Positions 38,204 to 46,707 of a DNA stretch of 64,000 nucleotides are shown piece by piece. Within the stretch, counting starts at the first letter, position 1, and each line of letters opens with the position of its first letter. A program made the position numbers and the translations under genes. Below the pieces are notes generated by a model that had not been told where the DNA came from, ran no database searches, and saw only the letters and a program-made list of their open reading frames with translations. The stretch covers positions 1-64,000 of the forward strand of contig DATMAG010000107.1 of NCBI GenBank assembly GCA_035560235.1. Reading direction: 5' to 3'. Source of the DNA: DASRDU01 sp035560235 (GTDB taxonomy: Bacteria; Acidobacteriota; Blastocatellia; RBC074).

Positions 38204-39457
38204 ATGAAGACAATTGATTTCAGAGAGCAGATCGCGCAGGCCATGATCACACTGTGGGTTCATAAGTTCCGTTCATTCCTGACCGTGCTCGGCGTGGTCA
38301 TCGGCACGGCGACGGTGATTGCCGTAGGCTCGCTGATTACCGGAATGCAGCAGGGTGTCAAGGAACAGGTCGAGCAGTTCGGCACCAACACGGCGCTCAT
38401 CACCAAATTCAGAATGGGGCCGGATCACCGCCGCCGTATGACTGAAGAAGAGCGCAAGCGCAAACCCATCACCATCGAAGATGCGCAGGCCATCAGCCAG
38501 CTCCCGTCAGTGGCCGCCGCTTCACCAATCCTCAGACCGAGCGGCAGACCGCCTGCCGTCAAATATCGCAACACCGAGGTTCAGACTTCAGACGTGCGCG
38601 GCGTCTGGGCAAGCTTTGCCAACACGCGCGACATCACGATTGCGCGCGGGCGTTTCTTCACCGAGACCGAAGACCAGCACAAGATCGAGGTCTGCATCGT
38701 CGGCTACAACATCGCGGACAAACTCTTTTCCGGCTATGACCCGCTCGGTCGTGAGATCAGCATTGGCACCAAACAGTTCCGCATTATCGGAATTCTCGAA
38801 AAGGCCAAAGCCAGCCCGATGATGGGCGGCCCCGGCATGAACGCTGACAACTGGATCTTCATTCCCTACGAGGTGATGCATGCAATGTATCCGGCGCAGG
38901 AGGATCATTTCGTCACCATCCGCGCCGAGACCGGGCAGTACGAGAAGATGATTGATGATGTGACCGAACTGATGCGCCGTCGCCGCCATGTTCCGGCAGA
39001 TCAGCCTGAGAATTTCGCCATCAACCAGCCGAGCGCGATGATTGACACCTTCAACAGCATCCTCGGCGTGATCGCCATGGTTGTCATTCCGATTGTCGGC
39101 GTGGCGCTGCTCGTCGGCGGCATTGGCGTGATGAACATCATGCTCGTGAGCGTCACTGAACGCACGAAGGAGATCGGCATCAGGCGGGCCATCGGGGCGC
39201 GCCGCTCAAACATCATTTCGCAGTTTCTGCTCGAAGCCGTGACGCTCACCGGACTGGGCGGGCTGATCGGCATTGCCTTCGGCTTTTTCATCAGCTTCCT
39301 GCTCAACAAATTCGCGCCCACCATTCCCTCTTCCGTGCCTTTCTACTCCGTCGCGCTCGGCTTCACCTTTTCGGTCTTCGTCGGTCTGGTCTTCGGCATC
39401 TATCCCGCCTTCAAGGCCTCCCGCCTCGATCCGATTGAAGCATTGCGGTATGAATAG
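38204..39457 (+). CDS. MacB/FtsX-type ABC transporter permease 2
   Basis: A 417-residue paralogue of the preceding gene: VHKFRSFLTVLGVVIGTATVIAVGSLI, a periplasmic MacB-PCD domain, then VALLVGGIGVMNIMLVSVTERTKEIGIRRAIGAR (about 303-336) and the closing GIYPAFKASRLDPIEALRYE. It starts 34 bases after permease 1, so the two probably assemble as a heterodimer. A GGAGCGGAGG site precedes the ATG. The ATPase must be supplied from elsewhere. Substrate unknown. Confidence 0.88.
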   Translation: MKTIDFREQIAQAMITLWVHKFRSFLTVLGVVIGTATVIAVGSLITGMQQGVKEQVEQFGTNTALITKFRMGPDHRRRMTEEERKRKPITIEDAQAISQLPSVAAASPILRPSGRPPAVKYRNTEVQTSDVRGVWASFANTRDITIARGRFFTETEDQHKIEVCIVGYNIADKLFSGYDPLGREISIGTKQFRIIGILEKAKASPMMGGPGMNADNWIFIPYEVMHAMYPAQEDHFVTIRAETGQYEKMIDDVTELMRRRRHVPADQPENFAINQPSAMIDTFNSILGVIAMVVIPIVGVALLVGGIGVMNIMLVSVTERTKEIGIRRAIGARRSNIISQFLLEAVTLTGLGGLIGIAFGFFISFLLNKFAPTIPSSVPFYSVALGFTFSVFVGLVFGIYPAFKASRLDPIEALRYE

Positions 39458-39467
39458 TGATTCGTGA

Positions 39468-39536
39468 CCAGTGGCTGATGGTCAGTGAGCGTCGCTCTCG
39501 AAGCTGAACTGAAAACTGCAATCATCCAGCCACTGG
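39468..39536. repeat. Inverted repeat after permease 2
   Basis: CCAGTGGCTG (39468-39477) and CAGCCACTGG (39527-39536) are perfect inverted arms, loop 49 bases, beginning 10 bases past the stop. The interval contains GTCAGTG-type words as in the repeat at 46597. No U-tract. Confidence 0.5.
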
Positions 39537-39554
39537 CCCCCTGCCCACCGACGA

Positions 39555-39584
39555 CTGACAATCGCCGGACGCCTGTGCTAGACT
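39555..39584 (+). promoter_or_regulatory. Probable promoter of the CarD-family gene
   Basis: CTGACA (39555-39560), 18 bases, TAGACT (39579-39584), with TG one base before the -10 (extended -10). It lies 70 bases before the gene start. Confidence 0.55.
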
Positions 39585-39653
39585 GAGCTTAATTTACAAA
39601 GACAACTGCCGAAGCCAGCCTGAACCCGTCGGGCTGGGAGAAAGGAGTCAGTC

Positions 39654-40193
39654 GTGGAATTCAAGCCAGGCCAGAAAGTGGTTTATCCCAATCACGGAAT
39701 CGCCATCGTCGAGCAGATTGAAACCCGACAGATCAATGGAGAGCAGCACGAGTTTTATCTGCTGCGCGTGCGCGAAAACAATTCGCTGGTTATGGTTCCC
39801 AGACGCAATGCGGATGAGATCGGGCTGCGCAAGCCGATTGCCGGCAGTCAGTGCGAAACCCTGCTGCAGACGCTGGCCCGCGATTTCGCGGCGCCGCCCT
39901 CTGACTGGAAGAACCGCTTCAAGGAATTCTCTGACAAGATGCGCAGCGGCGATCTGTTCGCCGTCGCCGAAGTCCTCAAGACGCTGACCTGGCTCAATCA
40001 GCTCAAGCCGCTCTCATTCCGCGAAAAGCGCATGCTCGAACGCGCCCGTTATCTGGTGATCAGTGAACTGGCCTGCGTCTGCCGACAGTCAGAAGCGAAG
40101 GTCGAACCGAAAGTTGACGCGGCCCTGCGCGGGGCCTGCGATCAGCACGCGCAGTCGTTCACTCAGACTGCGGCCTCGCACACCGGACATTGA
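39654..40193 (+). CDS. CarD-family transcription regulator
   Basis: A 179-residue protein. The N-terminal RNA-polymerase-interacting domain (about 1-60: FKPGQKVVYPNHGIAIVEQI, then SLVMVPRRNADEIGLR) is followed by a helical C-terminal domain (DWKNRFKEFSDKMRSGDLFAVAEVLKTL, residues about 80-108; SFREKRMLERARYLVISELA). CarD/CdnL proteins bind the beta subunit of RNA polymerase and stabilise open promoter complexes. The start is GTG at 39654, seven bases after AAAGGAG. Monocistronic, convergent with the DUF5522 gene, five bases apart. Confidence 0.9.
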   Translation: MEFKPGQKVVYPNHGIAIVEQIETRQINGEQHEFYLLRVRENNSLVMVPRRNADEIGLRKPIAGSQCETLLQTLARDFAAPPSDWKNRFKEFSDKMRSGDLFAVAEVLKTLTWLNQLKPLSFREKRMLERARYLVISELACVCRQSEAKVEPKVDAALRGACDQHAQSFTQTAASHTGH

Positions 40194-40198
40194 ACAAA

Positions 40199-40414
40199 TC
40201 AGCCAGGCTCATTCGCTGAACCCGGCTGGTTCTCCTCGGCGGCAGCTGTTTTGCTGCCCTTCTGCCAGCGCGGCTCATACGGGCAATGACGGCATTGCGA
40301 GCCGCAGCACTCCCCGCGCTTCAGATGAAACTTCCGCGTGAAGACGATGAAGCCATTCTCTCTGTAATAATCCCTTCCTTCAGTCAGCTCGTCAGCGGCC
40401 TGATTTTCTTTCAT
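40199..40414 (-). CDS. DUF5522 cysteine-rich small protein
   Basis: A 71-residue protein with the DUF5522 pattern: DYYRENGFIVFTRKFHLKRGECCGSQCRHCPYEP (residues 16-49). The four cysteines in E-CCGS-QC-RHC-P probably bind metal. Function unknown; the family is small and widely spread. It lies convergent to the CarD gene with no room for a terminator between. The ATG at 40414 leaves about 15 residues before the conserved block. Confidence 0.82.
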   Translation of the reverse strand: MKENQAADELTEGRDYYRENGFIVFTRKFHLKRGECCGSQCRHCPYEPRWQKGSKTAAAEENQPGSANEPG

Positions 40415-40575
40415 CCGGTGATTCTGTGTTTGAATCTTTCTTTCTGCAAATGCCGCACTGCCTGCATCGGTGCGCTGTTCTGATCGCGCCTGTCACCGTT
40501 TTTGCGCCGGATTCACTGGTCTGCCCGCTGCTGACGCGGTAAGCTTTCAGCAGTCACTCACAAGGAGGCAATTTC

Positions 40576-41298
40576 ATGACCAGAAGACTTTGCAGCTTTC
40601 TCTGCCTGATCGCGCTGCTCTGCCCCGCCGTTCCGGGACAGTCGCCGCAGCACAGCCAGTCAAACGCTCAGACCGCGGCTGATTCAGCCCGGCTGATTAT
40701 TCCCGAAGGGACAGTCATTCAACTGAGCCTGCGCGAACCGGTGAGTTCAAAGCTCAGTGAGCCGGGCGATGAAGTTTATGCCGTCCTGCGCCGTGACGTC
40801 GTCGTTGATGGCCACACCATTCTCCGGCAGGGCACTGAGATCATCGGTCGCGTTACTGCCGCGCAACCTGCGAAACGTCCGCTCAGGGGCGGCCTGCTGC
40901 ATCTCACCTTTGACCGCATCAGACTCGACGGCGGCGAGCAGCGCCTGTCTGCTGTCATCAAATCGGCAGCTGACTTCGCGCGCGACGAGAAGGTAAAGAC
41001 TGACGGCGAAGGCTCACTCAAAGGCGGCAAAAGCGGCGGCGAGATGCTGAAGAATGTCGGTCTGGCTGCCGGTATCGGCGGCATCGGCGCGAGCATCATC
41101 ATCCTGGCGAGCGCGAAGGATCGGAACACCCTCGGCCTGGGCGGAATCGGCCTCAGCCAGGGCGGCGCAGTCGCGGCGGCCTCTGTCCTCGGCGCGAGCG
41201 TGATTGCCGGAGTCCTGCTGACCAAAGGCAAAGAGGTCAGGCTCGATCAGGGCACGATCATCAGGCTGAAACTCGAACGCCCGCTCGCCATCAGTTAA
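40576..41298 (+). CDS. Secreted protein of unknown function
   Basis: A 240-residue exported protein. Signal peptide at the N-terminus (LCSFLCLIALLCPAVPGQ). The segment IPEGTVIQLSLREPVSSKLSEPGDEVYAVLRRDVVVDG, residues about 40-77, resembles the beta-rich core of TrbI/VirB10-like or SAF-like secreted proteins. A KTDGEGSLKGGKSGGEML linker follows, then two Gly/Ala-rich hydrophobic stretches (GLAAGIGGIGASIIILA and VAAASVLGASVIAGVLL), and the closing GTIIRLKLERPL repeats the opening phrase. Anchored to a membrane or pore-forming are both possible. A strong ribosome site (CAAGGAGGC) precedes the ATG. Confidence 0.75.
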   Translation: MTRRLCSFLCLIALLCPAVPGQSPQHSQSNAQTAADSARLIIPEGTVIQLSLREPVSSKLSEPGDEVYAVLRRDVVVDGHTILRQGTEIIGRVTAAQPAKRPLRGGLLHLTFDRIRLDGGEQRLSAVIKSAADFARDEKVKTDGEGSLKGGKSGGEMLKNVGLAAGIGGIGASIIILASAKDRNTLGLGGIGLSQGGAVAAASVLGASVIAGVLLTKGKEVRLDQGTIIRLKLERPLAIS

Positions 41299-41326
41299 CA
41301 ACCATCATCAGACAGGAGGAAATTGC

Positions 41327-41818
41327 ATGCCCAAAGCCGCTCAGTCAGAAAATGCAGAGCTGCAGGTCGGTGACAAGGCTCCGGCCTTCAGCCTCAAAAA
41401 CACCGCAGGCAAAACGGTGAAGCTTTCGGATTACAAAGGCAGAAAGGTCGTGCTCTATTTCTATCCGAAAGACGCCACCCCCGGCTGCACGAAGGAAGCG
41501 TGTGGCTTCCGCGATGATTACGCTCAACTCAAAAAGCGCGGCGTCGAAGTCATCGGCGTCAGCGGCGACGATCAGCAGTCACATCAGAAGTTCGCCGAAA
41601 AATACGAACTGCCCTTCACACTGCTTTCTGATCCCGATCACGAGGTGATGGAAAAATACGGCGCCTGGGGCGAGAAGAATATGTACGGGAAGAAAGTGAC
41701 GGGCGTGCTGCGTTCGACCTTCATCATTGACGAGCAGGGCCGCATCGCGCACATCTTTCGCAAGGTGAAAACCGACACTCACAGTCAGGACGTAATGGCC
41801 GTGCTTGACCGGCTGTGA
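41327..41818 (+). CDS. bcp: Thiol peroxidase, Bcp/PrxQ type
   Basis: A 163-residue peroxiredoxin reducing H2O2 and organic peroxides. YPKDATPGCTKEAC carries the peroxidatic Cys54 and resolving Cys59 (five residues apart, as in atypical two-Cys PrxQ). GDKAPAFSLKNTAGK, VIGVSGDD and FTLLSDPDHEVMEKYGAW are further family segments. Reduced by thioredoxin in relatives. It begins 28 bases after the secreted protein gene, with AGGAGG before the ATG, so the two may share a transcript. A terminator hairpin follows. Confidence 0.93.
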   Translation: MPKAAQSENAELQVGDKAPAFSLKNTAGKTVKLSDYKGRKVVLYFYPKDATPGCTKEACGFRDDYAQLKKRGVEVIGVSGDDQQSHQKFAEKYELPFTLLSDPDHEVMEKYGAWGEKNMYGKKVTGVLRSTFIIDEQGRIAHIFRKVKTDTHSQDVMAVLDRL

Positions 41819-41842
41819 CGATTTCAGAAAACCTGCAAATAC

Positions 41843-41879
41843 AAAAAAGCGGCAGCGAGAATCAAAGCTCGCTGCCGCT
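41843..41879 (-). terminator. Terminator between bcp and the Oar-like receptor gene
   Basis: AGCGGCAGCGAG (41848-41859) pairs perfectly with CTCGCTGCCGCT (41868-41879), loop eight bases. Six A at 41843-41848 give a U-tract for the minus-strand receptor transcript; the stem could also slow bcp transcription. Confidence 0.85.
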
Positions 41880-41904
41880 GATTGTTTGCGCTCACAGTTT
41901 CAGT

Positions 41905-44900
41905 TCAGAACTGGAAGCGCGCCCCGAACTGCACCTGGAACGGCGCGCCGGGATTATTGGTCAGAATGAAGTTGCCGCTTGAATCCTTTGTCTTGAGGAA
42001 GTCAACGTTGGTTGGCGCGCTGAAGCCACAGTCTGCCGGAACCGGGCTGGCGCAGAAGTTAGTGACTCTGCTGCCGGCAAGCTGAATATTCTTGAGGTTG
42101 GGCAGGTTGAAGAACTCAACCGAGAAGACCAGCCTCCGATCTTCAGCGAAGCTGATGCTCTTCTGCACTCGCAGATCAATATCCCTGACCGGCAGGTTGC
42201 GGAAAGCATTGCGCTTGAACGGCACGCCGGGGGCGCTGTAAGGCCGGTCAGGCCCTCCAAGGTCACCATTGGCATCGCTGCCAAAGCCCACATCAACCGG
42301 CAGTGCCGAACGCAGACGCAGTGCGCTCGATACCTCGAAGCCGTAAGGCAGAAAGACAACCGGATTGGCAACGAACTGATGACGGCGATCCAGGCGCGAG
42401 TAATTAAACTCAGGCTTCAGATTGTAGGCGTTTTCAAAACTCACGCCACCCGCATCGCGTTCGTTGTCGTCATCCGAGAGCGAGCGAGAGAGAGTGTAGA
42501 AGGCATTGAACTGCACCCGCTTGCGTCTGAGGTTGGCGCGCACAGTCATCGCCTGATACACCGAGCGACCGGTTGATTCACGCACCTGCACGCTGCCGAG
42601 ACTGGGAATCGGGCGCGACTGGAGCGGATTGGAACCGCTGCGCACGCCGTAGAAGGGACGCTGCGCCGGATCAACTGTGGTCGAACGCAGCACCGGGACA
42701 GGCAGATTGAGATCACGGTTGCGCTGCAGGTGCATAGTATTGACCTGACTGTAATCGATACCCACGCTCAATCCGCCGCCAATCTCACGCTCAATGCCGC
42801 CGCCGAACTGATAGGAGCGCGGATTTTTGTAATCATTCGCCCAGGTGATGGGGGCGGCTCCGGTGAACGGATCGAAGTTCGCCAGCCCCAGCGCCGAGGC
42901 GACCGACTGAACCTGCTGCACCGTCAGCACCGGCAGTTTGTTGAGCGGAGTGGTGTTGAGGTCAATGCCGATCAGCTTGAACTGGCAGTAGACCGTCGTG
43001 CAGCTCTTGTTCGGATTGCCGGTCGGCAGGCTGGAAGTCGAAAGCGGAAGCTGGATTGAAAGATCTCCGGGCGGGGTGCGGAAGTTGTTGAGCGGCGCCG
43101 CAAACAACAGCATCGGCGTCCGCGCGTAATAGATGCCGCTGAAGGCGCGGATCACGGTTTTGTTGTCCTTGAATGGATCCCACGCGATCCCGAGACGCGG
43201 CCCGAACTGGTCAGCGTTGTCCGGAATGAAGGTCGGATCAACCACGTGGCCTGAGGGGAAACGGAAGCCGCGCACTTTGTTGACGAGCGTGTCATTGTTG
43301 GCTTCCGGTGACGGATTGAACTGTCCTTCCCAGCGCAGGCCATAGTTCAGAGTGAAGTTCGGACGAATACGCCACGAATCCTGCACGAAGAGCGCGAATT
43401 CATTCATCGTCAGATCAAGCCGCCCATTGCCGATCTGCCGCAGATAAGTGACGGCTGAACTGTCAAAGCGGTTGACTGTCGTCCCGGTCGTGATGGTCGG
43501 CGTGTAAGACAGAATGTCGAGAATGGTCGTGTTATTGGTGCCGGAGATACTGAAGACTCCGAACTGATTGAACGCGAAAGTCTGATCCGCGAAGGTATGG
43601 TTGATCTCAGCCCCGAACTTGACGCTGTGGTTGCCGAGAATCCAGGTCAGATTGTTGAAGACCTGGACGCGCCAGTCGAATTGCGTCGTCGGCAGAAAAT
43701 TGACAGTGCCAAAACGACCGATATTGTTGGTCACATTCGGTGACTCCACATTGGCCAGGCGCGGACGAACCTCGCGCGAATACTGCGCCCGCAGTTCGTT
43801 GACCAGATTGGCAGCGAAGAAATCGGTCAGTTGTCCGACAACTGAGTAAGTTCGGTCCTTCTCGGTGCCGTTGTTTGAAAGTGCGCTGACCGTGGTTGGG
43901 AACAACTGATTGCCGGTCGCATTGGCGTTGAGCGCTTCATTGATGCTCTGGCTGTAGCGGACATTGAAGCGGTGTGCGTCGCTGAAACTGTAGTCAATAC
44001 GGACCAGACCGGCTTTGGCATCATTGGTCTGCTCGAAAGGCTGCTGCAGGCTCTTGTAAAAGTCGAAGGCTTCCTGCGTGGCCGGGGTCGGCGTAAAGGT
44101 GGCGATGTTGTCGAAGAAGACCTGCCGCGGATTGCGCACGCGCTGCTGTTCATATGAGCCGAAGAAGAACGCTCTGTCCTTCCTGATCGGGCCGCCGAAC
44201 GAACCGCCGAACTGCTGCTGTGTGGGCGCAGCGATCACCTCACGATTCAGGTTGGCTTCAAGCGCCTTGTAAAAATCGTTGTTGCGTGACAATTCACGGT
44301 GACGGATCAGGTAGAAGGCCGAACCATGATACTGATTGGTTCCTGATTTGGTCACAGCCGTCACCAGACCGCCCGTCGAGCGACCGAACTCGGCAGAGTA
44401 CCCGGCAGCGACGACCTGAAATTCCTTGATTGATTCCTGCGGAATCGTGAAGGCTGTGTTGGAACGCTCGCCGCCACGAATGCCGCCGAAAAAGGGCTGG
44501 TTGTAATCCACGCCATCAATGTTGATGTTGGAATTGATGCCGCGCTGACCGGAAAGTGAAATCTGACCACGCTGCGGATCAACCTGAGCTGTCGGCGTGA
44601 GCGTCACGAAATCCTGAAACCGGCGGCCATTGATCGGCAGATTATTGATCGCAGTCTCGTTAATCAGCGCGTCGGGCTGTGAGGCAGTGGTCTGAACAGC
44701 TTCAGCCGTCACAGTCAATGCTTCCGTAATCCCGCTGGCTCCCAGAGTGAGATTGGCATCGGTGATCTGACCAACTGCCACTGTCACGCCGCTCACTTCT
44801 GACTTTGCAAAACCACTGGCTTCAGCCGAGACGACGTATGTACCAGGCGGCAGCAGCACCACACGATACAGACCTTCGTCACTGGTTGTGGCTGTTCTTT

Positions 44901-45090
44901 CCAGCCCGGTCTGGGTGTTCTTCACTTTGACGGTTGCATTGGGAACGGCAGCTCCCGCGCTGTCACGCACAGCTCCGGAAATCTGCCCGGTACTGGCCTG
45001 CGCCTGTGCCAGTGTTCTGGTTGTGCCGAGAGCAAGACAGCAGGCCGCAAGCAGCAGCATGCACACTAATGCACGTAAGTTCTGTAACAT
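41905..45090 (-). CDS. Oar-like TonB-dependent receptor with carboxypeptidase-regulatory domain
   Basis: A 1061-residue outer-membrane protein. Signal peptide, then a carboxypeptidase-regulatory-like fold (about 30-110: GQISGAVRDSAGAAVPNATVKV, GLYRVVLLPPGTYVVSAEASGF), a plug domain (INNLPINGRRFQDFVTLTP; SLSGQRGINSNINIDGVDYN; EFGRSTGGLVTAVTKSGTN) and a beta-barrel ending in a terminal Phe (FGARFQF). Oar-like receptors are highly multiplied in Acidobacteria and probably import glycans or bind surface ligands; cargo is unknown. No TonB box is obvious. The start is the ATG at 45090 after AGGAGAT; the frame extends to 45171 but that part is non-coding. Confidence 0.9.
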   Translation of the reverse strand: MLQNLRALVCMLLLAACCLALGTTRTLAQAQASTGQISGAVRDSAGAAVPNATVKVKNTQTGLERTATTSDEGLYRVVLLPPGTYVVSAEASGFAKSEVSGVTVAVGQITDANLTLGASGITEALTVTAEAVQTTASQPDALINETAINNLPINGRRFQDFVTLTPTAQVDPQRGQISLSGQRGINSNINIDGVDYNQPFFGGIRGGERSNTAFTIPQESIKEFQVVAAGYSAEFGRSTGGLVTAVTKSGTNQYHGSAFYLIRHRELSRNNDFYKALEANLNREVIAAPTQQQFGGSFGGPIRKDRAFFFGSYEQQRVRNPRQVFFDNIATFTPTPATQEAFDFYKSLQQPFEQTNDAKAGLVRIDYSFSDAHRFNVRYSQSINEALNANATGNQLFPTTVSALSNNGTEKDRTYSVVGQLTDFFAANLVNELRAQYSREVRPRLANVESPNVTNNIGRFGTVNFLPTTQFDWRVQVFNNLTWILGNHSVKFGAEINHTFADQTFAFNQFGVFSISGTNNTTILDILSYTPTITTGTTVNRFDSSAVTYLRQIGNGRLDLTMNEFALFVQDSWRIRPNFTLNYGLRWEGQFNPSPEANNDTLVNKVRGFRFPSGHVVDPTFIPDNADQFGPRLGIAWDPFKDNKTVIRAFSGIYYARTPMLLFAAPLNNFRTPPGDLSIQLPLSTSSLPTGNPNKSCTTVYCQFKLIGIDLNTTPLNKLPVLTVQQVQSVASALGLANFDPFTGAAPITWANDYKNPRSYQFGGGIEREIGGGLSVGIDYSQVNTMHLQRNRDLNLPVPVLRSTTVDPAQRPFYGVRSGSNPLQSRPIPSLGSVQVRESTGRSVYQAMTVRANLRRKRVQFNAFYTLSRSLSDDDNERDAGGVSFENAYNLKPEFNYSRLDRRHQFVANPVVFLPYGFEVSSALRLRSALPVDVGFGSDANGDLGGPDRPYSAPGVPFKRNAFRNLPVRDIDLRVQKSISFAEDRRLVFSVEFFNLPNLKNIQLAGSRVTNFCASPVPADCGFSAPTNVDFLKTKDSSGNFILTNNPGAPFQVQFGARFQF

Positions 45091-45443
45091 AGGTTTATCT
45101 CCTGCAAGAACGTAAGACAATGAACCCGCTGCACTGACCGTTTGATCAAACATTTCAGTGTCGCAGGACACGAGAGGGATTACAGACTGTTTTCATCCCG
45201 GCTGGCTGTAGCGATGACTGCGGCGCTTTCTCCTGAGCGCCCTTTCAGAGGCGGGCTGAATTTCGTTCGCCGCCTGGTGTGTTAATGACCGACAATAACT
45301 ACAGAATTATGAGGAAAGCGCTGCTAAGCACACAGGGTAAATCAGCAGGTGGGAGAGGTCAAGTTAAGTCTGTCATAAAAGCTGAGCGCCTGATTACAGG
45401 CGCGGCGCAACATTCTGTTGCCGTGCGGCGCAGCGCCTGCAGG
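45091..45443. other. 353-base gap upstream of the Oar-like receptor
   Basis: No gene is seen. A 6-bp hairpin (GGCGCT/AGCGCC, 45222-45241) lies in the receptor leader, and a stem at 45386-45403 lies behind the SH3 lipoprotein gene. I compared the leader by eye with common riboswitch motifs (cobalamin, TPP, c-di-GMP) and found no match. Confidence 0.45.
45386..45403 (-). terminator. Terminator-like hairpin after the SH3 lipoprotein gene
   Basis: GCGCCTG (45386-45392), ATTA loop, CAGGCGC (45397-45403). On the minus strand it is followed by TCAGCTTTTATG, a short T-run. It lies 41 bases past the stop of the minus-strand lipoprotein gene. Confidence 0.55.
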
Positions 45444-46493
45444 CTATTTTTTCTGCTTCGGTGCTTTCAGGCCGGTGACGGTGACCCGGCCATCGGCGGC
45501 GAGTTCGATGGTGCCTTCCCGAGTCTGCAGGTTGTCGTTCCGGTCCAGTTCCTTAATCTCGAAATGGCCGCGACTGCCTTCCATCTTCAGCCTGACCGGA
45601 AATCTGCCGCGAATGTTTTCGCGCACGGGGGTGAAGTATTCACGCTTCGCCGGATCCCAGGAGATCACCTGCAGCCGGTCGAAATCCTCACGTCCGCTGC
45701 GATCCTTGTCGTCCGGAAAGATCTCCTTTTCCAGCACCAGATATGCCCCGCCCGAACGCCCGGCAGAATCGGTCACAGTGCCGAGTTTCTGCCAGCCCGT
45801 GATGCGGTGACCGGCTGAAGCGTAATAGCTGATTTCATCGGGAATATTGAGCTGGATCGAACCACCGTAAACCCATCCGGCGGGCAGCACCTGATTGTCC
45901 TTCACGCGCACCTTGAACCAGTCGTCAAATTTCTGCTCGGTATCCTTGTCCTCGTTGTCATCGCTCGTGCTGCTTTTGTTTTCCAGGCTTGCCGGGCGCG
46001 GCTTGCGTTCACGTTCGATGATTTCAAAGACAGTTCCCGGCGCGAGCCTCGTCACCGCATTGTCATCGGATGAACGATCAGGCGTGAGTCTGAGCTTCAG
46101 ATAGGCCTTCGATTCGCCGACGGCCTGCGCCGGAATATCTTTGACCTCCTCGGCCATTTTGCGCAGGCTCCCGACCATATCCTCACCGACCAGAAAACGC
46201 GCATCGGCCCAGCCCGTCTGCCCTTCGGGCCCGCGCAGCCTGGCCCAGCTTCTGCCGCCTTCCTCAGCGCGTTCGATGATGGTGACCTTGTCGCCGTTTT
46301 TAAGTTCGCCAACGGGCTTTGAGACTTTGGCAGTGCTGCTCAGCAGCGTCATGCGAGTCGAAACAACATAGGCCGTTTCAGAGCCAAGCCCGATGCTCGA
46401 ACAGGCTGCCAGTGGCAGCAGGCAGACTGCGACAGTCAGAACAAAATTTACAAAATCGGGACGGACAAACCCGCGCCATCGTTTCAGCAGCAT
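45444..46493 (-). CDS. SH3-domain lipoprotein
   Basis: A 349-residue predicted lipoprotein: a hydrophobic leader with lipobox LLPLAAC, then a bacterial SH3 domain (about 40-105: LSSTAKVSKPVGELKNGDKVTI, SWARLRGPEGQTGWADARFL) and a second SH3-like unit (YLKLRLTPDRSSDDNAVTRLAPG to VKDNQVLPAGWVYGG). The C-terminal third is charged and beta-rich, closing with LAADGRVTVTGLKAPKQKK. Such domains bind cell-wall or peptide ligands. The start is the ATG at 46493 after AAGGAAA; the longer frame to 46586 runs into a repeat region. Confidence 0.78.
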   Translation of the reverse strand: MLLKRWRGFVRPDFVNFVLTVAVCLLPLAACSSIGLGSETAYVVSTRMTLLSSTAKVSKPVGELKNGDKVTIIERAEEGGRSWARLRGPEGQTGWADARFLVGEDMVGSLRKMAEEVKDIPAQAVGESKAYLKLRLTPDRSSDDNAVTRLAPGTVFEIIERERKPRPASLENKSSTSDDNEDKDTEQKFDDWFKVRVKDNQVLPAGWVYGGSIQLNIPDEISYYASAGHRITGWQKLGTVTDSAGRSGGAYLVLEKEIFPDDKDRSGREDFDRLQVISWDPAKREYFTPVRENIRGRFPVRLKMEGSRGHFEIKELDRNDNLQTREGTIELAADGRVTVTGLKAPKQKK

Positions 46494-46586
46494 ATGTTGT
46501 GTTTCCTTGTATGACAGACTCTGCGGAATCGGAAGTAACAGGGGGCTTCGTGCCGGTAATCTATCAGCGCCTTCTGGCAAAGGCAA

Positions 46587-46707
46587 CAGTGAAGAAGTGG
46601 TTAGTGGTCAGTGGTCAGTGGTTAGTAGTCAGTTGCTTGTTATTGTCTGTGGATTTCACCAATGCCTGTTGAATCAGTATCACTGCCCACTAACCACTTC
46701 TTCACTG
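46587..46707. repeat. Long inverted repeat at the 3' end of the TPR gene
   Basis: Bases 46587-46607 are the exact reverse complement of 46687-46707 (21 bp); with one mismatch the match extends to 27 bp (46587-46613 and 46681-46707). The right arm overlaps the stop codon of the minus-strand TPR gene (46702-46704). The 73-79-base loop holds the tandem heptamers. Confidence 0.75.
46597..46631. repeat. Five tandem 7-bp units (GTGGTYA)
   Basis: GTGGTTA, GTGGTCA, GTGGTCA, GTGGTTA and GTAGTCA run head to tail. The first unit and part of the second form part of the left arm of the surrounding inverted repeat. Confidence 0.75.

Noticed and set aside
45091..45443. Possible riboswitch in the leader of the Oar-like receptor
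   Set aside because: Only simple hairpins are visible; no conserved cobalamin, TPP, c-di-GMP or fluoride core was recognised by eye.
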